The position numbers and the translations under genes were made by a program. A model generated the notes under the pieces. That model had not been told where the DNA came from. It searched no databases and saw only the letters and a program-made list of their open reading frames with translations. From Caulobacteraceae bacterium (GTDB lineage: Bacteria > Pseudomonadota > Alphaproteobacteria > Caulobacterales > Caulobacteraceae), in NCBI GenBank assembly GCA_019695035.1, contig JAIBAU010000011.1, positions 20,951 to 84,950 on the forward strand: a stretch of DNA of 64,000 bases, given 5' to 3'. Shown piece after piece: positions 27,216 through 35,698 of this stretch. The stretch's first letter is position 1. Every line of letters begins with the position of its first letter.

Positions 27216-28628
27216 ATGATCCGCGCCCGTCGCGCGCGCATCGTCGCCACCCTCGGTCCCGCCAGCCGGTCGCCCGAAATGGTCAAGGCGCTTGCTGAGG
27301 CCGGAGCCGACGTGTTTCGCCTGAACTTCAGCCACGGCGCGCCGGAAGACCACCGCGCAGCGCTCGAGGCCGTGCGGGCGGCCGAAGATGCGATCGATCG
27401 GCCGCTGGCCGTGCTGGCCGACCTGCAGGGTCCCAAGCTCAGGCTGGGTCAGTTCGAAGGCGGGAAGGCCGAGATCGAGGCGGGCCAGCCTTTCCGCCTA
27501 GAACTCAACGGCGCGACGGGAACCTCGCGCGGCGCTCCCATGTCGCACCCCGAGATATTCCAGGCCCTCAAGCCCGGCGTCACCATCCTTATCGACGACG
27601 GCAAGCTTCGCCTGCGGGTGGAGCGGTGCGGTCCGGATTTCGCCGACACGACGGTGATCCAGGGCGGGACCGTCTCGGACCGCAAGGGCGTCAACCTGCC
27701 CGGCGTGATCCTGCCGCTGTCGGCGCTCACCGACAAGGATCGCGCAGACCTGGCCTATGCGCTGGAGCTGGGCGTGGACTGGGTGGCGCTGTCCTTCGTG
27801 CAAAAGCCCGAGGACATGGCCGAGCTGCGCATGCTGGTCGGCGGACGCGCCGCCTGCCTGGCCAAGATCGAGAAGCCACAGGCGCTCGACCGGCTGGACG
27901 AGATCCTCGACCTCTGCGACGGCGTCATGGTGGCGCGCGGCGACCTGGGCGTCGAACTGCCGCCGGAAGACGTGCCGGTCGCCCAGAAGCAGATCATCCG
28001 TCAGGCCAAGCTGCGCGGCGCGCCGGTCATCGTCGCGACCCAGATGCTGGATTCCATGGTCCACTCGCCGACGCCCACCCGAGCCGAGGCTTCAGACGTG
28101 GCCAACACGGTCTATGAGGGCGCCGACGCGATGATGTTATCGGCGGAAAGCGCCTCGGGCGAGTTCCCGGTCGAGGCGGTGGCCATCATGGACCGCATCA
28201 TCAGCCGCGTGGAGCAGGATCCCCGCTGGCCCCAGCTGATGGCGGCGGAGCATGCCGACACGGCCGGGGGCGACCTGAACGCCATCGCCGCCGCCGCCAC
28301 CCGCGCGGCCGCGGCCTCGGACGCCGCCTGCCTGGTGGCCTTCACGGCCGGCGGCACCACCGGTCGGCGCCTGTCGCGCGAACGGCCGCTGCAGCAGATC
28401 CTCATGCTGACGCCCTCGATCCAGACGGCCCGCAAGCTGGCTCTGGCCTGGGGTGTGGAGCCGCGGGTGGCGGCTGATCCCGCCAATGTCGAGGAGATGG
28501 TCGACGAGGCGATCGACGAAATCCGGAAGCTCGGCATCGCCAAGGCAGGCGAGGCCATCGTGATCGTCGCCGGGGTGCCCTTCGGAAAGGCCGGCTCAAC
28601 CAACATGATCCGCATCGCCCACGTCTAA
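27216..28628 (+). CDS. pyk: Pyruvate kinase
   Basis: The 470-aa glycolytic enzyme converts phosphoenolpyruvate and ADP to pyruvate and ATP. Motifs in order are RIVATLGPAS (N-terminus), FRLNFSHG, VLADLQGPKLR, the catalytic Lys/metal segment CLAKIEKPQALD, VARGDLGVELPPEDVP, and VATQMLDSM followed by TRAEASDVANTVYEGADAMMLSAESA. The C-terminal domain ends GSTNMIRIAHV. It is about the usual length for bacterial Pyk and stands as a single transcription unit ending at a hairpin. Confidence 0.97.
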   Translation: MIRARRARIVATLGPASRSPEMVKALAEAGADVFRLNFSHGAPEDHRAALEAVRAAEDAIDRPLAVLADLQGPKLRLGQFEGGKAEIEAGQPFRLELNGATGTSRGAPMSHPEIFQALKPGVTILIDDGKLRLRVERCGPDFADTTVIQGGTVSDRKGVNLPGVILPLSALTDKDRADLAYALELGVDWVALSFVQKPEDMAELRMLVGGRAACLAKIEKPQALDRLDEILDLCDGVMVARGDLGVELPPEDVPVAQKQIIRQAKLRGAPVIVATQMLDSMVHSPTPTRAEASDVANTVYEGADAMMLSAESASGEFPVEAVAIMDRIISRVEQDPRWPQLMAAEHADTAGGDLNAIAAAATRAAAASDAACLVAFTAGGTTGRRLSRERPLQQILMLTPSIQTARKLALAWGVEPRVAADPANVEEMVDEAIDEIRKLGIAKAGEAIVIVAGVPFGKAGSTNMIRIAHV

Positions 28629-28646
28629 CGGGCAGCACGGCCAACG

Positions 28647-28674
28647 AAAAAAGGGCGCGGCCAGCGCCGCGCCC
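28647..28674 (-). terminator. Rho-independent terminator
   Basis: A perfect 9-bp stem (28653-28661 with 28666-28674) and a 4-base loop are followed, on the minus strand, by six T residues (28652-28647). It would end the small peptide gene at 28703-28894. It also sits just after pyk on the plus strand, with a weaker TTT tail. Confidence 0.85.
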
Positions 28675-28702
28675 TTTCAACCGGCCCGTTGATCGGGCTT
28701 GC

Positions 28703-28894
28703 TTACTTGCACTTCTGCTCGGTCGGCCCGCCCCGGCAGTGCTTTTCACAGAACGTCGGCACGACATCGCACCAACCGGCCTGCTCCGAGGCGGTGGTCT
28801 GGCCGTTGGTCGAGGCCTGGGTCGAACCGCCGAAAGCGGTCAGCGAGGCGATCGCCAGGCCGGCGAGGAGAAACTTGCGCACGGTGTCTTTCAT
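28703..28894 (-). CDS. Tiny exported Cys-rich peptide, AGWC family member 1
   Basis: A 63-aa precursor starting at ATG 28894 (AAAGGA site upstream) with a signal peptide (MKDTVRKFLLAGLAIASLTAFGGSTQA). The ~36-aa mature peptide contains EQAGWCDVVPTFCEKHC and a terminal KCK, four cysteines in all. It closely matches the adjacent gene at 29003-29257 (shared pattern AGWC[DE]V-x-P-[ST]FC). Function is unknown; a periplasmic or secreted disulfide-bonded peptide is inferred. Confidence 0.7.
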   Translation of the reverse strand: MKDTVRKFLLAGLAIASLTAFGGSTQASTNGQTTASEQAGWCDVVPTFCEKHCRGGPTEQKCK

Positions 28895-29002
28895 GGATGT
28901 ATCCTTTGGTTGAAGCAGCCCGCTCGAAGGAGCGCCGTTCGGCATCAGACAGGCGGCGAGGGAAAGCCGCGCCGGCGCGGCTTTCCCCAGGCCCGGTAAG
29001 TC

Positions 29003-29257
29003 CTAGTCTTCCTTGATCGGGGCGCAGCCGTTCACTTCGACCACGCGGCGATCCGCGGTGATCATCACGCCCGGCTTGCAACGGCAGCGGGCCGTATAGT
29101 TGTTGTTGCAGCAGAAGCTGGGAAGGACCTCGCACCAGCCGGCCTGATCCGCAGACGTGGTGTCCTGGGCCGCCGCCGCGTAGGTCGGCGCCGCGAAGGC
29201 GGTCATGGAAGCGGCCGCTAGGCCCGCCGCAAAGATCTTGAGCACCGTTTTACGCAT
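29003..29257 (-). CDS. Small exported Cys-rich peptide, AGWC family member 2
   Basis: An 84-aa precursor starting at ATG 29257 (GGAGGGGAG site) with a signal peptide ending AAPTYA. The mature part reads DQAGWCEVLPSFCCNNN, then CRCKPGVMI and VNGCAPIKED, with six cysteines. It is longer than its neighbour by a C-terminal strand-like extension. The two lie 108 bases apart in tandem on the minus strand and look like a duplicated pair. Nothing nearby gives a function. Confidence 0.7.
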   Translation of the reverse strand: MRKTVLKIFAAGLAAASMTAFAAPTYAAAAQDTTSADQAGWCEVLPSFCCNNNYTARCRCKPGVMITADRRVVEVNGCAPIKED

Positions 29258-29358
29258 GACGTCTCTCCCCTCCGGGTGGTTTCGAAGCGATGAGTAGACA
29301 CCCTTACCGACCGCAATGAAATAGGAATATCGATGTTTTCCCACTCGTTGCGGTGGCG

Positions 29359-29919
29359 TCAGGGTTCGAGCTCGATGTCCCAGTACAGGTAGTCCAGCCA
29401 GCTCTGGTGCAGGTAGTGCGGCGGAAATCGCCGGCCGAGATCCTGCAACTCGTACATGGACGGCCGGCGGGCGTGCTTGCCCGGGTGCATGCCGGCCTCG
29501 TGGGGCGTGCGCCCCCCCTTGCGCAGGTTGCAGGGCGCACAGGCGGTGACGATGTTCTCCCAGGTCGTGCGCCCGCCCCGCGAGCGCGGGATGATGTGAT
29601 CGAAGGTGAGTTCCTGCCTCGCGCCGCAGTACTGGCAGGCGAACCCGTCACGCAGGAACAGATTGAAGCGGGTGAAGGCGGGCGGCCTGTCCTGGTCGAT
29701 GAATGCCTTCAGCGAAACGACGCTGGGCAGAACGAACTCGCAGGACGGTGAACGGATCACCTTGTCGTAGGTCGACACCACGTCGACCCGGTCCTGGAAC
29801 ACAGCCTTGACGACCTCCTGCCAGGGCCAGAGGGACAGCGGATAGTAGGACAGTGGCCGGAAGTCTGCGTTGAGAACAAGGGCCGGCCAGCCGGATGGCG
29901 GGTGCGTCAGGACCTGCAT
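29359..29919 (-). CDS. HNH endonuclease family protein
   Basis: This 186-aa protein has a zinc-ribbon HNH core: CQYCGARQELTFDHIIPRSRGG, TTWENIVTACAPCNLRKG, with two CxxC pairs and the catalytic His in FDHII. The N-terminal part (VLNADFRPLSYYPLSLWPWQEVVKAV) is typical of the widespread chromosomal HNH family of alphaproteobacteria, whose biological role is poorly defined. No phage or restriction partner gene is adjacent. Confidence 0.85.
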   Translation of the reverse strand: MQVLTHPPSGWPALVLNADFRPLSYYPLSLWPWQEVVKAVFQDRVDVVSTYDKVIRSPSCEFVLPSVVSLKAFIDQDRPPAFTRFNLFLRDGFACQYCGARQELTFDHIIPRSRGGRTTWENIVTACAPCNLRKGGRTPHEAGMHPGKHARRPSMYELQDLGRRFPPHYLHQSWLDYLYWDIELEP

Positions 29920-30181
29920 CAGGATCCGCCTCCGTCCATTCCGGAGCGGACCGACCTGCGGTCACGAACCCGCGCGGCGATTACATCGTCAGGACTGAAG
30001 ACACGCCTCCTTCCCGTTCGAAGCGCCGAGAATCACACGGCTTCCCGACAGCTGGACTATAGGCCAGAATTCGCGGTGGTCCACGACGGCCCGGAAGGAA
30101 GTCCGAGCCTGTTGCGCGCCGGACTCATCCCCGTTCGAGGACCCGGCAAGACGACGGATTGTTCCCGCTGGAGGAAACGGA
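29920..30181. other. 262-base intergenic region, no gene seen
   Basis: The stretch between the HNH gene start and the end of the TRIC-type gene has no supported coding frame. The HNH promoter is presumably here. A CCCGGAAGGAAG string superficially recalls the signal recognition particle RNA core but lacks the partner strand. Confidence 0.4.
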
Positions 30182-30847
30182 TCAGGTCGGCGGCCCCGGG
30201 GGCGCCTCGTCCTCCGGGGCCATGCCGCTGAACCCCGGAAGCTGCCAGCCCCAGGCGATGGCGCCGGCCCGCAGCGCAAAGCCAGCCCCGAAGCCAGAGC
30301 TCATGGCCACCAGTTCTGGCAGCCCCAGCCATCGCAGAACCACAAATGTCGCCGCGGCCAGCAGGGCGGCCGACACGGTGATTTCACGGCGCAGCAGGAT
30401 GGAAGGCTCGCCAGCGAGGACGTCACGCACCACCCCGCCGAAGCAGGCGGTCAGGGCGCCCATGACGATGCAGACCAGAGGCGGAACGCCGTAGGCGGCC
30501 GCCTTCGCCGCCCCGATCACCCCGTAGGCCGCCAGCCCCAGGGCGTCGAGCCAGAGCAGGGCGTTGAAGCGCCAGGCGCGGGTCCCCATCACCCAGATGG
30601 CGCACGCCGCCGCAATGCAGACGGCGACATAGGTCGGCTCGCGCACCCAGAAGACCGGCGCCCCTATCAGCAGGTCGCGCAGCGTGCCGCCCCCTACCCC
30701 GGTCGCGGCGCCGAAGAAGGCGAAGGTGACAAGGTCGTGCTGCTTTCGGGCCGCCGCCAGAGCGCCCGTCGCCGCAAACACGGCGACGCCGGCGTAGTCG
30801 AGGCCGACAAGAAGGGGAGCCAGCGCGATGGGGTCCGGGGCGATCAT
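30182..30847 (-). CDS. TRIC channel / UPF0126 family membrane protein
   Basis: The 221-aa protein starts at ATG 30847 and has about seven hydrophobic segments in two half-repeats, each ending in the family signature (GVGGGTLRDLLIG and CFGGVVRDVLAGE). It belongs to the UPF0126/TRIC cation channel family; prokaryotic members form trimeric cation channels of unclear physiological role. Its start overlaps the stop of the upstream DNA glycosylase gene by 4 nt (ATGA), implying coupled translation. Confidence 0.85.
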   Translation of the reverse strand: MIAPDPIALAPLLVGLDYAGVAVFAATGALAAARKQHDLVTFAFFGAATGVGGGTLRDLLIGAPVFWVREPTYVAVCIAAACAIWVMGTRAWRFNALLWLDALGLAAYGVIGAAKAAAYGVPPLVCIVMGALTACFGGVVRDVLAGEPSILLRREITVSAALLAAATFVVLRWLGLPELVAMSSGFGAGFALRAGAIAWGWQLPGFSGMAPEDEAPPGPPT

Positions 30848-31536
30848 TGCGGCCGAGGTAACGCGCCGCGGCGCACCGCGCCATACCAGGCCCACAGCAG
30901 ATGCGCGGCGGTCGAGCGATGTGGCGCCCAGGCCGCGGCCCGCGTCGCCGCCTGCTTCTCGGTCGGGCGTACCTCCAGCCCGTCCAGCCACCGCAGGGCT
31001 TCTCGCAGCGCCACGTCGCCGACGGGGAAGAAGTCGGTGCGTCCCTCGCAGAACATCAGAAAAACCTCGGCCGACCACTGGCCGATCCCGACCAGGGCGG
31101 TGAGGGCCGCTAGGGCCGCCTCGTCCTCCAGCGCGTCGAGGTCATCGACGCCGTGTCGGCGCTCAAGGAACGCCTCGGCGATTCCGATGACGTAGCGCGC
31201 CTTGGGTCGGGACAGCCCCAGGGTCAGCAAGGTCTCCTGGCCGGCGGCCACCGCATTGCCCGGCGTGATCTCGCCCAGCCCTGCCTTGACCCGCGCCCAG
31301 ATCGCTGAGGCCGAGGCCGTGGAGACCTGCTGGCCGACAATCATCGACACCAGCCCCTCGAAACCGCCCGTCTCGCTGCGCCAGGGAATCGGCCCTACGA
31401 GATCGTTCACCCGCGCCAGCGCCGGGTCCATGGCGGCCAGTTCGGCGCGCCAGACGGTGATCTGGGTTTCAGTTGGATGGGGACGGGACAGGCAGGAACT
31501 CCCAAGCGGACGCCAAACGGTGTAGGCGCAAGCCAT
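30844..31536 (-). CDS. DNA-3-methyladenine glycosylase II-type (AlkA family)
   Basis: This 230-aa base excision repair enzyme shows the helix-hairpin-helix-GPD core: MIVGQQVSTASASAIWARV, LSRPKARYVIGIAEAFL, ALVGIGQWSAEVFLMF and FFPVGDVALREALRW, with the catalytic Asp in PVGDVAL. The start is uncertain. ATG 31536 is used, but its first codon interlocks with the divergent gluQ ATG; the family's conserved part begins around residue 25 (TVWRAELAAMD). It is coupled to the TRIC-type gene downstream. Confidence 0.88.
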   Translation of the reverse strand: MACAYTVWRPLGSSCLSRPHPTETQITVWRAELAAMDPALARVNDLVGPIPWRSETGGFEGLVSMIVGQQVSTASASAIWARVKAGLGEITPGNAVAAGQETLLTLGLSRPKARYVIGIAEAFLERRHGVDDLDALEDEAALAALTALVGIGQWSAEVFLMFCEGRTDFFPVGDVALREALRWLDGLEVRPTEKQAATRAAAWAPHRSTAAHLLWAWYGAVRRGALPRPQ

Positions 31537-32389
31537 GGCCTTCGTCACCCGCTTCGCGCCCTCGCCGACCGGATACCTGCACAAGGGCCACGCCTTTTCG
31601 GCCCTGACCGCGTGGCGAGCCGCGCGCGAGGCCGAGGGACGGCTCCTGCTGCGCATTGAGGATATCGACGCGACCCGCTGCAGGCCCGAGTTCGACGCCG
31701 CCATCGAAGAGGACCTCACCTGGCTCGGCCTCAACTGGGAGACCCCGGTCCGCCGCCAGTCCGAACACCTTGCCGACTATCAGGCGGCGCTCGAGCGGCT
31801 GCGCGACCTGGGTCTTCTCTACCGCTGCTTCCGCACCCGCAAGGAGGTGCTGGATGAGATCGGCCGTGCGCCGCACCACCCCGGCGAAGGGCCCGACGGC
31901 GCGGTCTTCACCGGGGGTCCGCTGCCGCTCGCCGAGGAACAGGTCCTGCTCGACCGGGGCAAGCCCTTCGCTTGGCGCCTGTCGCTGGCCGCCGCCCGGC
32001 GACGACTGGGCGCCGCTTGGGACCGCCTGCGTTTCACGGAGGTTGGCCAAGGCGAGGTGCAGGCGCGCCCCGAAAGCGCCGGGGACGTGGTCCTGGCGCG
32101 GAAGGATGTCGGCGTCGCCTACCATCTGGCTGTGGTGTTCGACGACGCGTTGCAGGGTGTGACCCACGTCATCCGCGGGCTGGACCTTTACGAGGCCACC
32201 CACATCCAGCGGCTGCTCCAGGCCCTGCTGGACCTGCCGACGCCGCTTTACCGCCACCACGCCCTCCTGACCGGACCAGACGGTAGGCGGTTCGCCAAGC
32301 GGGATCACTCGCAGACCTTGCGCGAGTTGCGCGATTCAGGCGTGACGGCGGAGCAGCTGAGGGCCGACCTCGGTTTTGGAGCCCGCTGA
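31535..32389 (+). CDS. gluQ: Glutamyl-Q tRNA(Asp) synthetase
   Basis: The 284-aa truncated GluRS paralogue has FAPSPTGYLHKGHAFSAL with the class I HIGH motif (HKGH, 16-19), RIEDIDATR, and the KMSKS-equivalent KRDHS near residue 258. It lacks the anticodon-binding domain, as expected for an enzyme that attaches glutamate to queuosine in tRNA(Asp). The zinc-binding Cys set of the E. coli protein is not evident (YRCFRTRKEV only). The stop overlaps the next gene (TGATG). Confidence 0.92.
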   Translation: MAFVTRFAPSPTGYLHKGHAFSALTAWRAAREAEGRLLLRIEDIDATRCRPEFDAAIEEDLTWLGLNWETPVRRQSEHLADYQAALERLRDLGLLYRCFRTRKEVLDEIGRAPHHPGEGPDGAVFTGGPLPLAEEQVLLDRGKPFAWRLSLAAARRRLGAAWDRLRFTEVGQGEVQARPESAGDVVLARKDVGVAYHLAVVFDDALQGVTHVIRGLDLYEATHIQRLLQALLDLPTPLYRHHALLTGPDGRRFAKRDHSQTLRELRDSGVTAEQLRADLGFGAR

Positions 32390-33306
32390 TGTCGCCAACT
32401 CCGACCGGCCAGAAGACAGACCTTCGCGCGCTCCTCGTCCTTACCATCGGCGCGGCCGCCATCGGCTTTGCACCCATCTTCGTGCGCCTGACCGAGACCG
32501 GGCCGGGCGCAGCCGGCTTCTGGCGTCTCCTGTTCGCCCTGCCGTGGTTGCTAATGCTGGCTTTCCGGCCCGGGCGCCAAACGGAAGGAGCCATTCCGTG
32601 GCGGTGGACGGGGCTCGCGGGAGTGTTCTTCGCCGCCGACCTGCTCTGCTGGCACTACGGGGTGCACTACACCTCGGTCACCAACGCCACGGTGCTCACG
32701 AACCTGACGCCGGTCGTGGTGACCCTGGCGGCCTGGGTCTTCTTCCGGGAGCGGCCCCGGGCGCTTTTCCTCGCGGGTCTCGCCCTGGCCCTGGCCGGCG
32801 CGATGACCATGGCTTTCTCGAAATCGGGGGCGCAGGGCCTGAACCCACCGTTGGGAGACCTGCTCTCCATGGTGACGGCCTTCTGGTACGGCGGCTACTT
32901 CATCGCCATGGGCCGGGCCCGGCGGGACGCCGACGCCACCCGGGTGATGCTGGTTTCCACCGCGATCGGAGCGCCGTTGCTGCTTGTCGCCGCACTGGCC
33001 CTGCGGGAGGACCTGTGGCCCGACAGCGCGGCGGGCTGGGCCGCCTGCGCCGCGCTGGGAATTGTCCACGTCGTCGGCCAGGGCGCGATTGCATGGGCGC
33101 TTGGCCGCCTGCCGACAGCCCTCGCCTCGGTGGTTGTGTTCGTGCAGCCGGTCGTGGCGGCCGGCCTGGGATGGCTGTTTTTCCACGAGCCGATCGGAGT
33201 CATCCAGGGCCTCGGCGGAGCCATCGCCCTGATCGGCGTGGCTGTGGCGCAAAGGGCCGCGGCCAGAAGGACCACCTCCGCCGAAACCGGCGCCGCGACG
33301 GCCTGA
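32389..33306 (+). CDS. DMT superfamily (EamA) transporter
   Basis: The 305-aa protein has ten predicted membrane segments in two EamA repeats. The first holds AAIGFAPIFVRLTE and YTSVTNATVLTNLTPVVVTLAAWVFFRERP. The second holds VGQGAIAWALGRLPTALASVVVFVQPVVAAGLGWLFFHEPI. It is probably a metabolite exporter with unknown substrate. Its ATG overlaps the gluQ stop by one base, so it is translated with gluQ. Confidence 0.88.
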   Translation: MSPTPTGQKTDLRALLVLTIGAAAIGFAPIFVRLTETGPGAAGFWRLLFALPWLLMLAFRPGRQTEGAIPWRWTGLAGVFFAADLLCWHYGVHYTSVTNATVLTNLTPVVVTLAAWVFFRERPRALFLAGLALALAGAMTMAFSKSGAQGLNPPLGDLLSMVTAFWYGGYFIAMGRARRDADATRVMLVSTAIGAPLLLVAALALREDLWPDSAAGWAACAALGIVHVVGQGAIAWALGRLPTALASVVVFVQPVVAAGLGWLFFHEPIGVIQGLGGAIALIGVAVAQRAAARRTTSAETGAATA

Positions 33307-33333
33307 ATCCCTGCTCCTGCCCTGCCGGAGGTT

Positions 33334-34301
33334 CTAAGGGATCAGCAAGGTCGATCCGGTCGTCTCGCTCGCTTCCAGCGCGCGTTGCGCGGCCACCGCT
33401 TCGGTCAGCGGAAACCGCTGGTTGATGGTGATCGTCACCTGCCCGGAGCGGATTACGTCGAACAGGGCCTGCGCGCTCTCGTCGAGGTCTGCGGTGGTGG
33501 CGGTGTAGTCGATCAGCGTAGGTCGGCTCAGGTAGAGCGAGCCGTTCCGGCTGAGCTCCAGGGGATCAAAAGGCGGGACGGCGCCGGAGGCGTTCCCGAA
33601 GCTGACCAGCATCCCCCGCCGGCGCAGACTGCGGAGCGAAGCTTCCCAGGTCGCCCGACCCACCCCGTCGTAGGCGACGTGGACGCCCTCCCCGCCGGTG
33701 AGTTCCCGCGCCCGCGCCGCGATGTCTTCGCGCTGGTGGTCGATCACGTGGTCAGCCCCGAGGGCCGAGGCGACGGCGGCCTTCTGCGCTCCCCCGACCA
33801 CGGCGATGACCGTCGCTCCAAGCGCCTTGGCCCACTGGGTCAGGATCGAGCCCACGCCCCCTGCGGCCGCGTACACCAGGGCGACGTCGCCGCGCCCCAG
33901 CGGAAAGGTGCGCCGCACCAGGTATTCGGCGGTCATGCCCTTCAGCATGGCTCCGGCTGCAGTCTCGCTCCCTATCGCGCTCGGAAGCCTCACGGCGCGG
34001 CCTTCGGACAGCACCCTGAATTGGGCGTAGCTGCCCGTCCCGCCTGCGTAGGCGGCCCGATCGCCGACCGCGAAACGGGTGACGCCGGAGCCGACCTTCT
34101 CCACCACACCCGCCCCCTCGCCCCGGGTACGAAAGGCAATTCCATCCGGTACAGTCCGGAGCGCTGATAGGTCTCGATATAGTTCAGCCCCACCGCCTCC
34201 TGCCGGACGAGAATCTCGCCCGGGCCAGGCTCGGGCACAGGCATGTCGACCAATTCCAGGACTTCCGGACCTCCTGTGCGGCTGACCCTGATCGCTTTCA
34301 T
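33334..34301 (-). pseudogene. Quinone oxidoreductase-type (MDR) dehydrogenase, frameshifted
   Basis: Starting at ATG 34301 (GAGGAG site) the protein reads as a zinc-independent medium-chain quinone reductase: MKAIRVSRTGGPEVLELVD, LVRQEAVGLNYIETYQRSGLY, ELPFVPG. It then loses frame at 34121-34124, where four C residues stand where five would restore GGEGAGVVEKVGSGV. The rest continues in the other frame to 33334 with the NADPH fold AAAGGVGSILTQWAKALGATVIAVVG. Repaired length is about 322 aa. This is either a homopolymer sequencing error or a genuine inactivation. Confidence 0.85.
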
Positions 34302-34418
34302 GGGGGACTCCTCGCCAAGCAGCCTCAGATGGGGGTCTGCAGCCCGCCGTCCAAGCGCGGACCTGGCCGGACCCGGGCCCAATGGGATCGCTCCGCGACT
34401 GCGAACCAGACGTGAAAC

Positions 34419-34442
34419 GGGCCCGGGGTCGCCCCCGGGCCC
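34419..34442 (-). terminator. Hairpin terminator downstream of the cold-shock gene
   Basis: A perfect 10-bp stem (34419-34428 with 34433-34442) and 4-base loop lie 26 bases beyond the cold-shock stop. On the minus strand the stem is followed by GTTTCAC, a short T run. Confidence 0.6.
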
Positions 34443-34467
34443 GCCCGAAACACTGTCTCGCCTTCGC

Positions 34468-34671
34468 CTAGAGCGGCTGCAGGTTCACGGCTGCGGTCTT
34501 GCCCCGTTCGTTCTCCAGATCGAAGCTGACCCGCTGGCCCTCATTGAGACCCTGGAGTCCGGCGCGTTGAACCGCCGAGATGTGGACGAACACGTCCTTG
34601 CCGCCATCCTCGGGCTGGATGAAGCCATAACCTTTGGTGGTGTTGAACCATTTGACCGTGCCAGTCGACAT
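34468..34671 (-). CDS. Cold-shock domain protein
   Basis: The 67-aa single-domain protein starts at ATG 34671 (GGAG site) as [17 protein letters not shown], with RNP1 (KGYGFIQ) and RNP2 (VFVHIS), the nucleic-acid binding motifs of CspA-type RNA chaperones. Length is standard. A ~165-base leader separates it from the next gene upstream; no cold-box was identified. Several csp paralogues are usual, so no number is assigned. Confidence 0.95.
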   Translation of the reverse strand: MSTGTVKWFNTTKGYGFIQPEDGGKDVFVHISAVQRAGLQGLNEGQRVSFDLENERGKTAAVNLQPL

Positions 34672-34837
34672 TCGGCGTCTCCACGTTAGCCGTTCCCGGA
34701 CCGCGGGCGACCCCCTTGGTCCATGCAATCCAGTCCGGGAAGCGGCTTAGGGAGACGGCGCATTGAGGCCGAATTCCGGTCGTCGGCAGCCAGCTGTAGA
34801 TCGCGGGCGAAACTTTTGCCCGCCCAAATAACGGTGG

Positions 34838-35671
34838 TCAAATCGATTCAGGGCTAGCGGAAGTTGAATTCTCCGCGCCCGGCGTGGAGGGTTGCGGCGG
34901 CGGCGTCTGGTAGCCCTGGGGAGCCGTGCCCGGCAGGAGATCGGTCGGATCCGGCTGGTGAGGGCAGAAGTCCGAATGGCCCATGTCCAGGTGCAGGTGG
35001 TCTGCGTGGGCGAGGTTGTAGTCGGGCCCCAGAACCGTGCGGAAGACCTCGCACCCTCCGTCGCGGACGTGGCGCAGGAATTCCGCCGTCGGGTCGTCGC
35101 CGTTCCAACCGTCCTTGACCGTGACGCGACGGCCGTCCGCAAGCAGGAATTCCCCGATGTCCAGGGCGTTGGCGACCGCGTGTTCACTGGGGCTGGCGGC
35201 CCGCCCGCCGTTCTTGGCCCGGCAGGAGTAGGTGCCGTAGCTGACCATGCCCGTCAGCCGTGAGCCGAGCGTCCCCTGCGCGATCGGCTGGACATACTGC
35301 CGGTCCCAGACCACGTAGGCCGCCGCAACGGGGCAACTCATCACGAGATCCCGGGGGGTCAGGGGCGTGGCCCCGGACTGGATGCGGACGCCGTAGCGCA
35401 CCCTGCAGAAGGGCTCGGCGCCGTCGATGTCCGGAGCGGGCGCCGCCACGACCCCCACGGCCGCGAGCGCCGCGATGCAGGCGTCGCGGTCGGCCGCCAG
35501 CTGGTCGAGCTGCATCCCTGTCGCCAGGCCGGGCGGCTGGCTCAGGTCGGCCGGCCGCCAGGGCAGGTGGCGTGAAGGCACCCAGGCGTTGACCAGGAGG
35601 ACGGCAATCACGCCCAGGGCGGCAAGAAATCCGAAACGAATGAGCAGCGATCGCACGCCCGACGCTCGCAC
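34838..35671 (-). CDS. Extensin-like family protein, membrane anchored
   Basis: The 277-aa protein (GTG start at 35671) has an N-terminal membrane helix (about 10-28) and a periplasmic extensin-like C-terminal domain: FCRVRYGV, VVWDRQYVQPIAQ, SYGTYSCR, SEHAVANALDIGEFLLADGRRVTV, EFLRHVRDGGCEVFRTVLGPDYN and AHADHLHLDM. The SEHxxxxALDI and HADHLHLD elements resemble the metal sites of LAS-type peptidoglycan peptidases, so a wall-hydrolase role is plausible but unproven. The tail after residue 250 is Pro/Ser-rich. It ends 166 bases before the cold-shock start. Confidence 0.8.
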   Translation of the reverse strand: MRASGVRSLLIRFGFLAALGVIAVLLVNAWVPSRHLPWRPADLSQPPGLATGMQLDQLAADRDACIAALAAVGVVAAPAPDIDGAEPFCRVRYGVRIQSGATPLTPRDLVMSCPVAAAYVVWDRQYVQPIAQGTLGSRLTGMVSYGTYSCRAKNGGRAASPSEHAVANALDIGEFLLADGRRVTVKDGWNGDDPTAEFLRHVRDGGCEVFRTVLGPDYNLAHADHLHLDMGHSDFCPHQPDPTDLLPGTAPQGYQTPPPQPSTPGAENSTSASPESI

Positions 35672-35698
35672 GCCGCAGGCCGCGCCTCAAGCCTCGCC

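Noticed and set aside
29359..29919. HNH protein as part of a restriction or phage defence system
   Set aside because: No methyltransferase, recombinase or defence partner is adjacent; this HNH family is a common stand-alone chromosomal gene.
30090..30130. Possible signal recognition particle RNA (CCCGGAAGGAAG)
   Set aside because: The expected opposite strand of the conserved internal loop (GTCAGG and AGCAGCC) is missing and no stem closes it.
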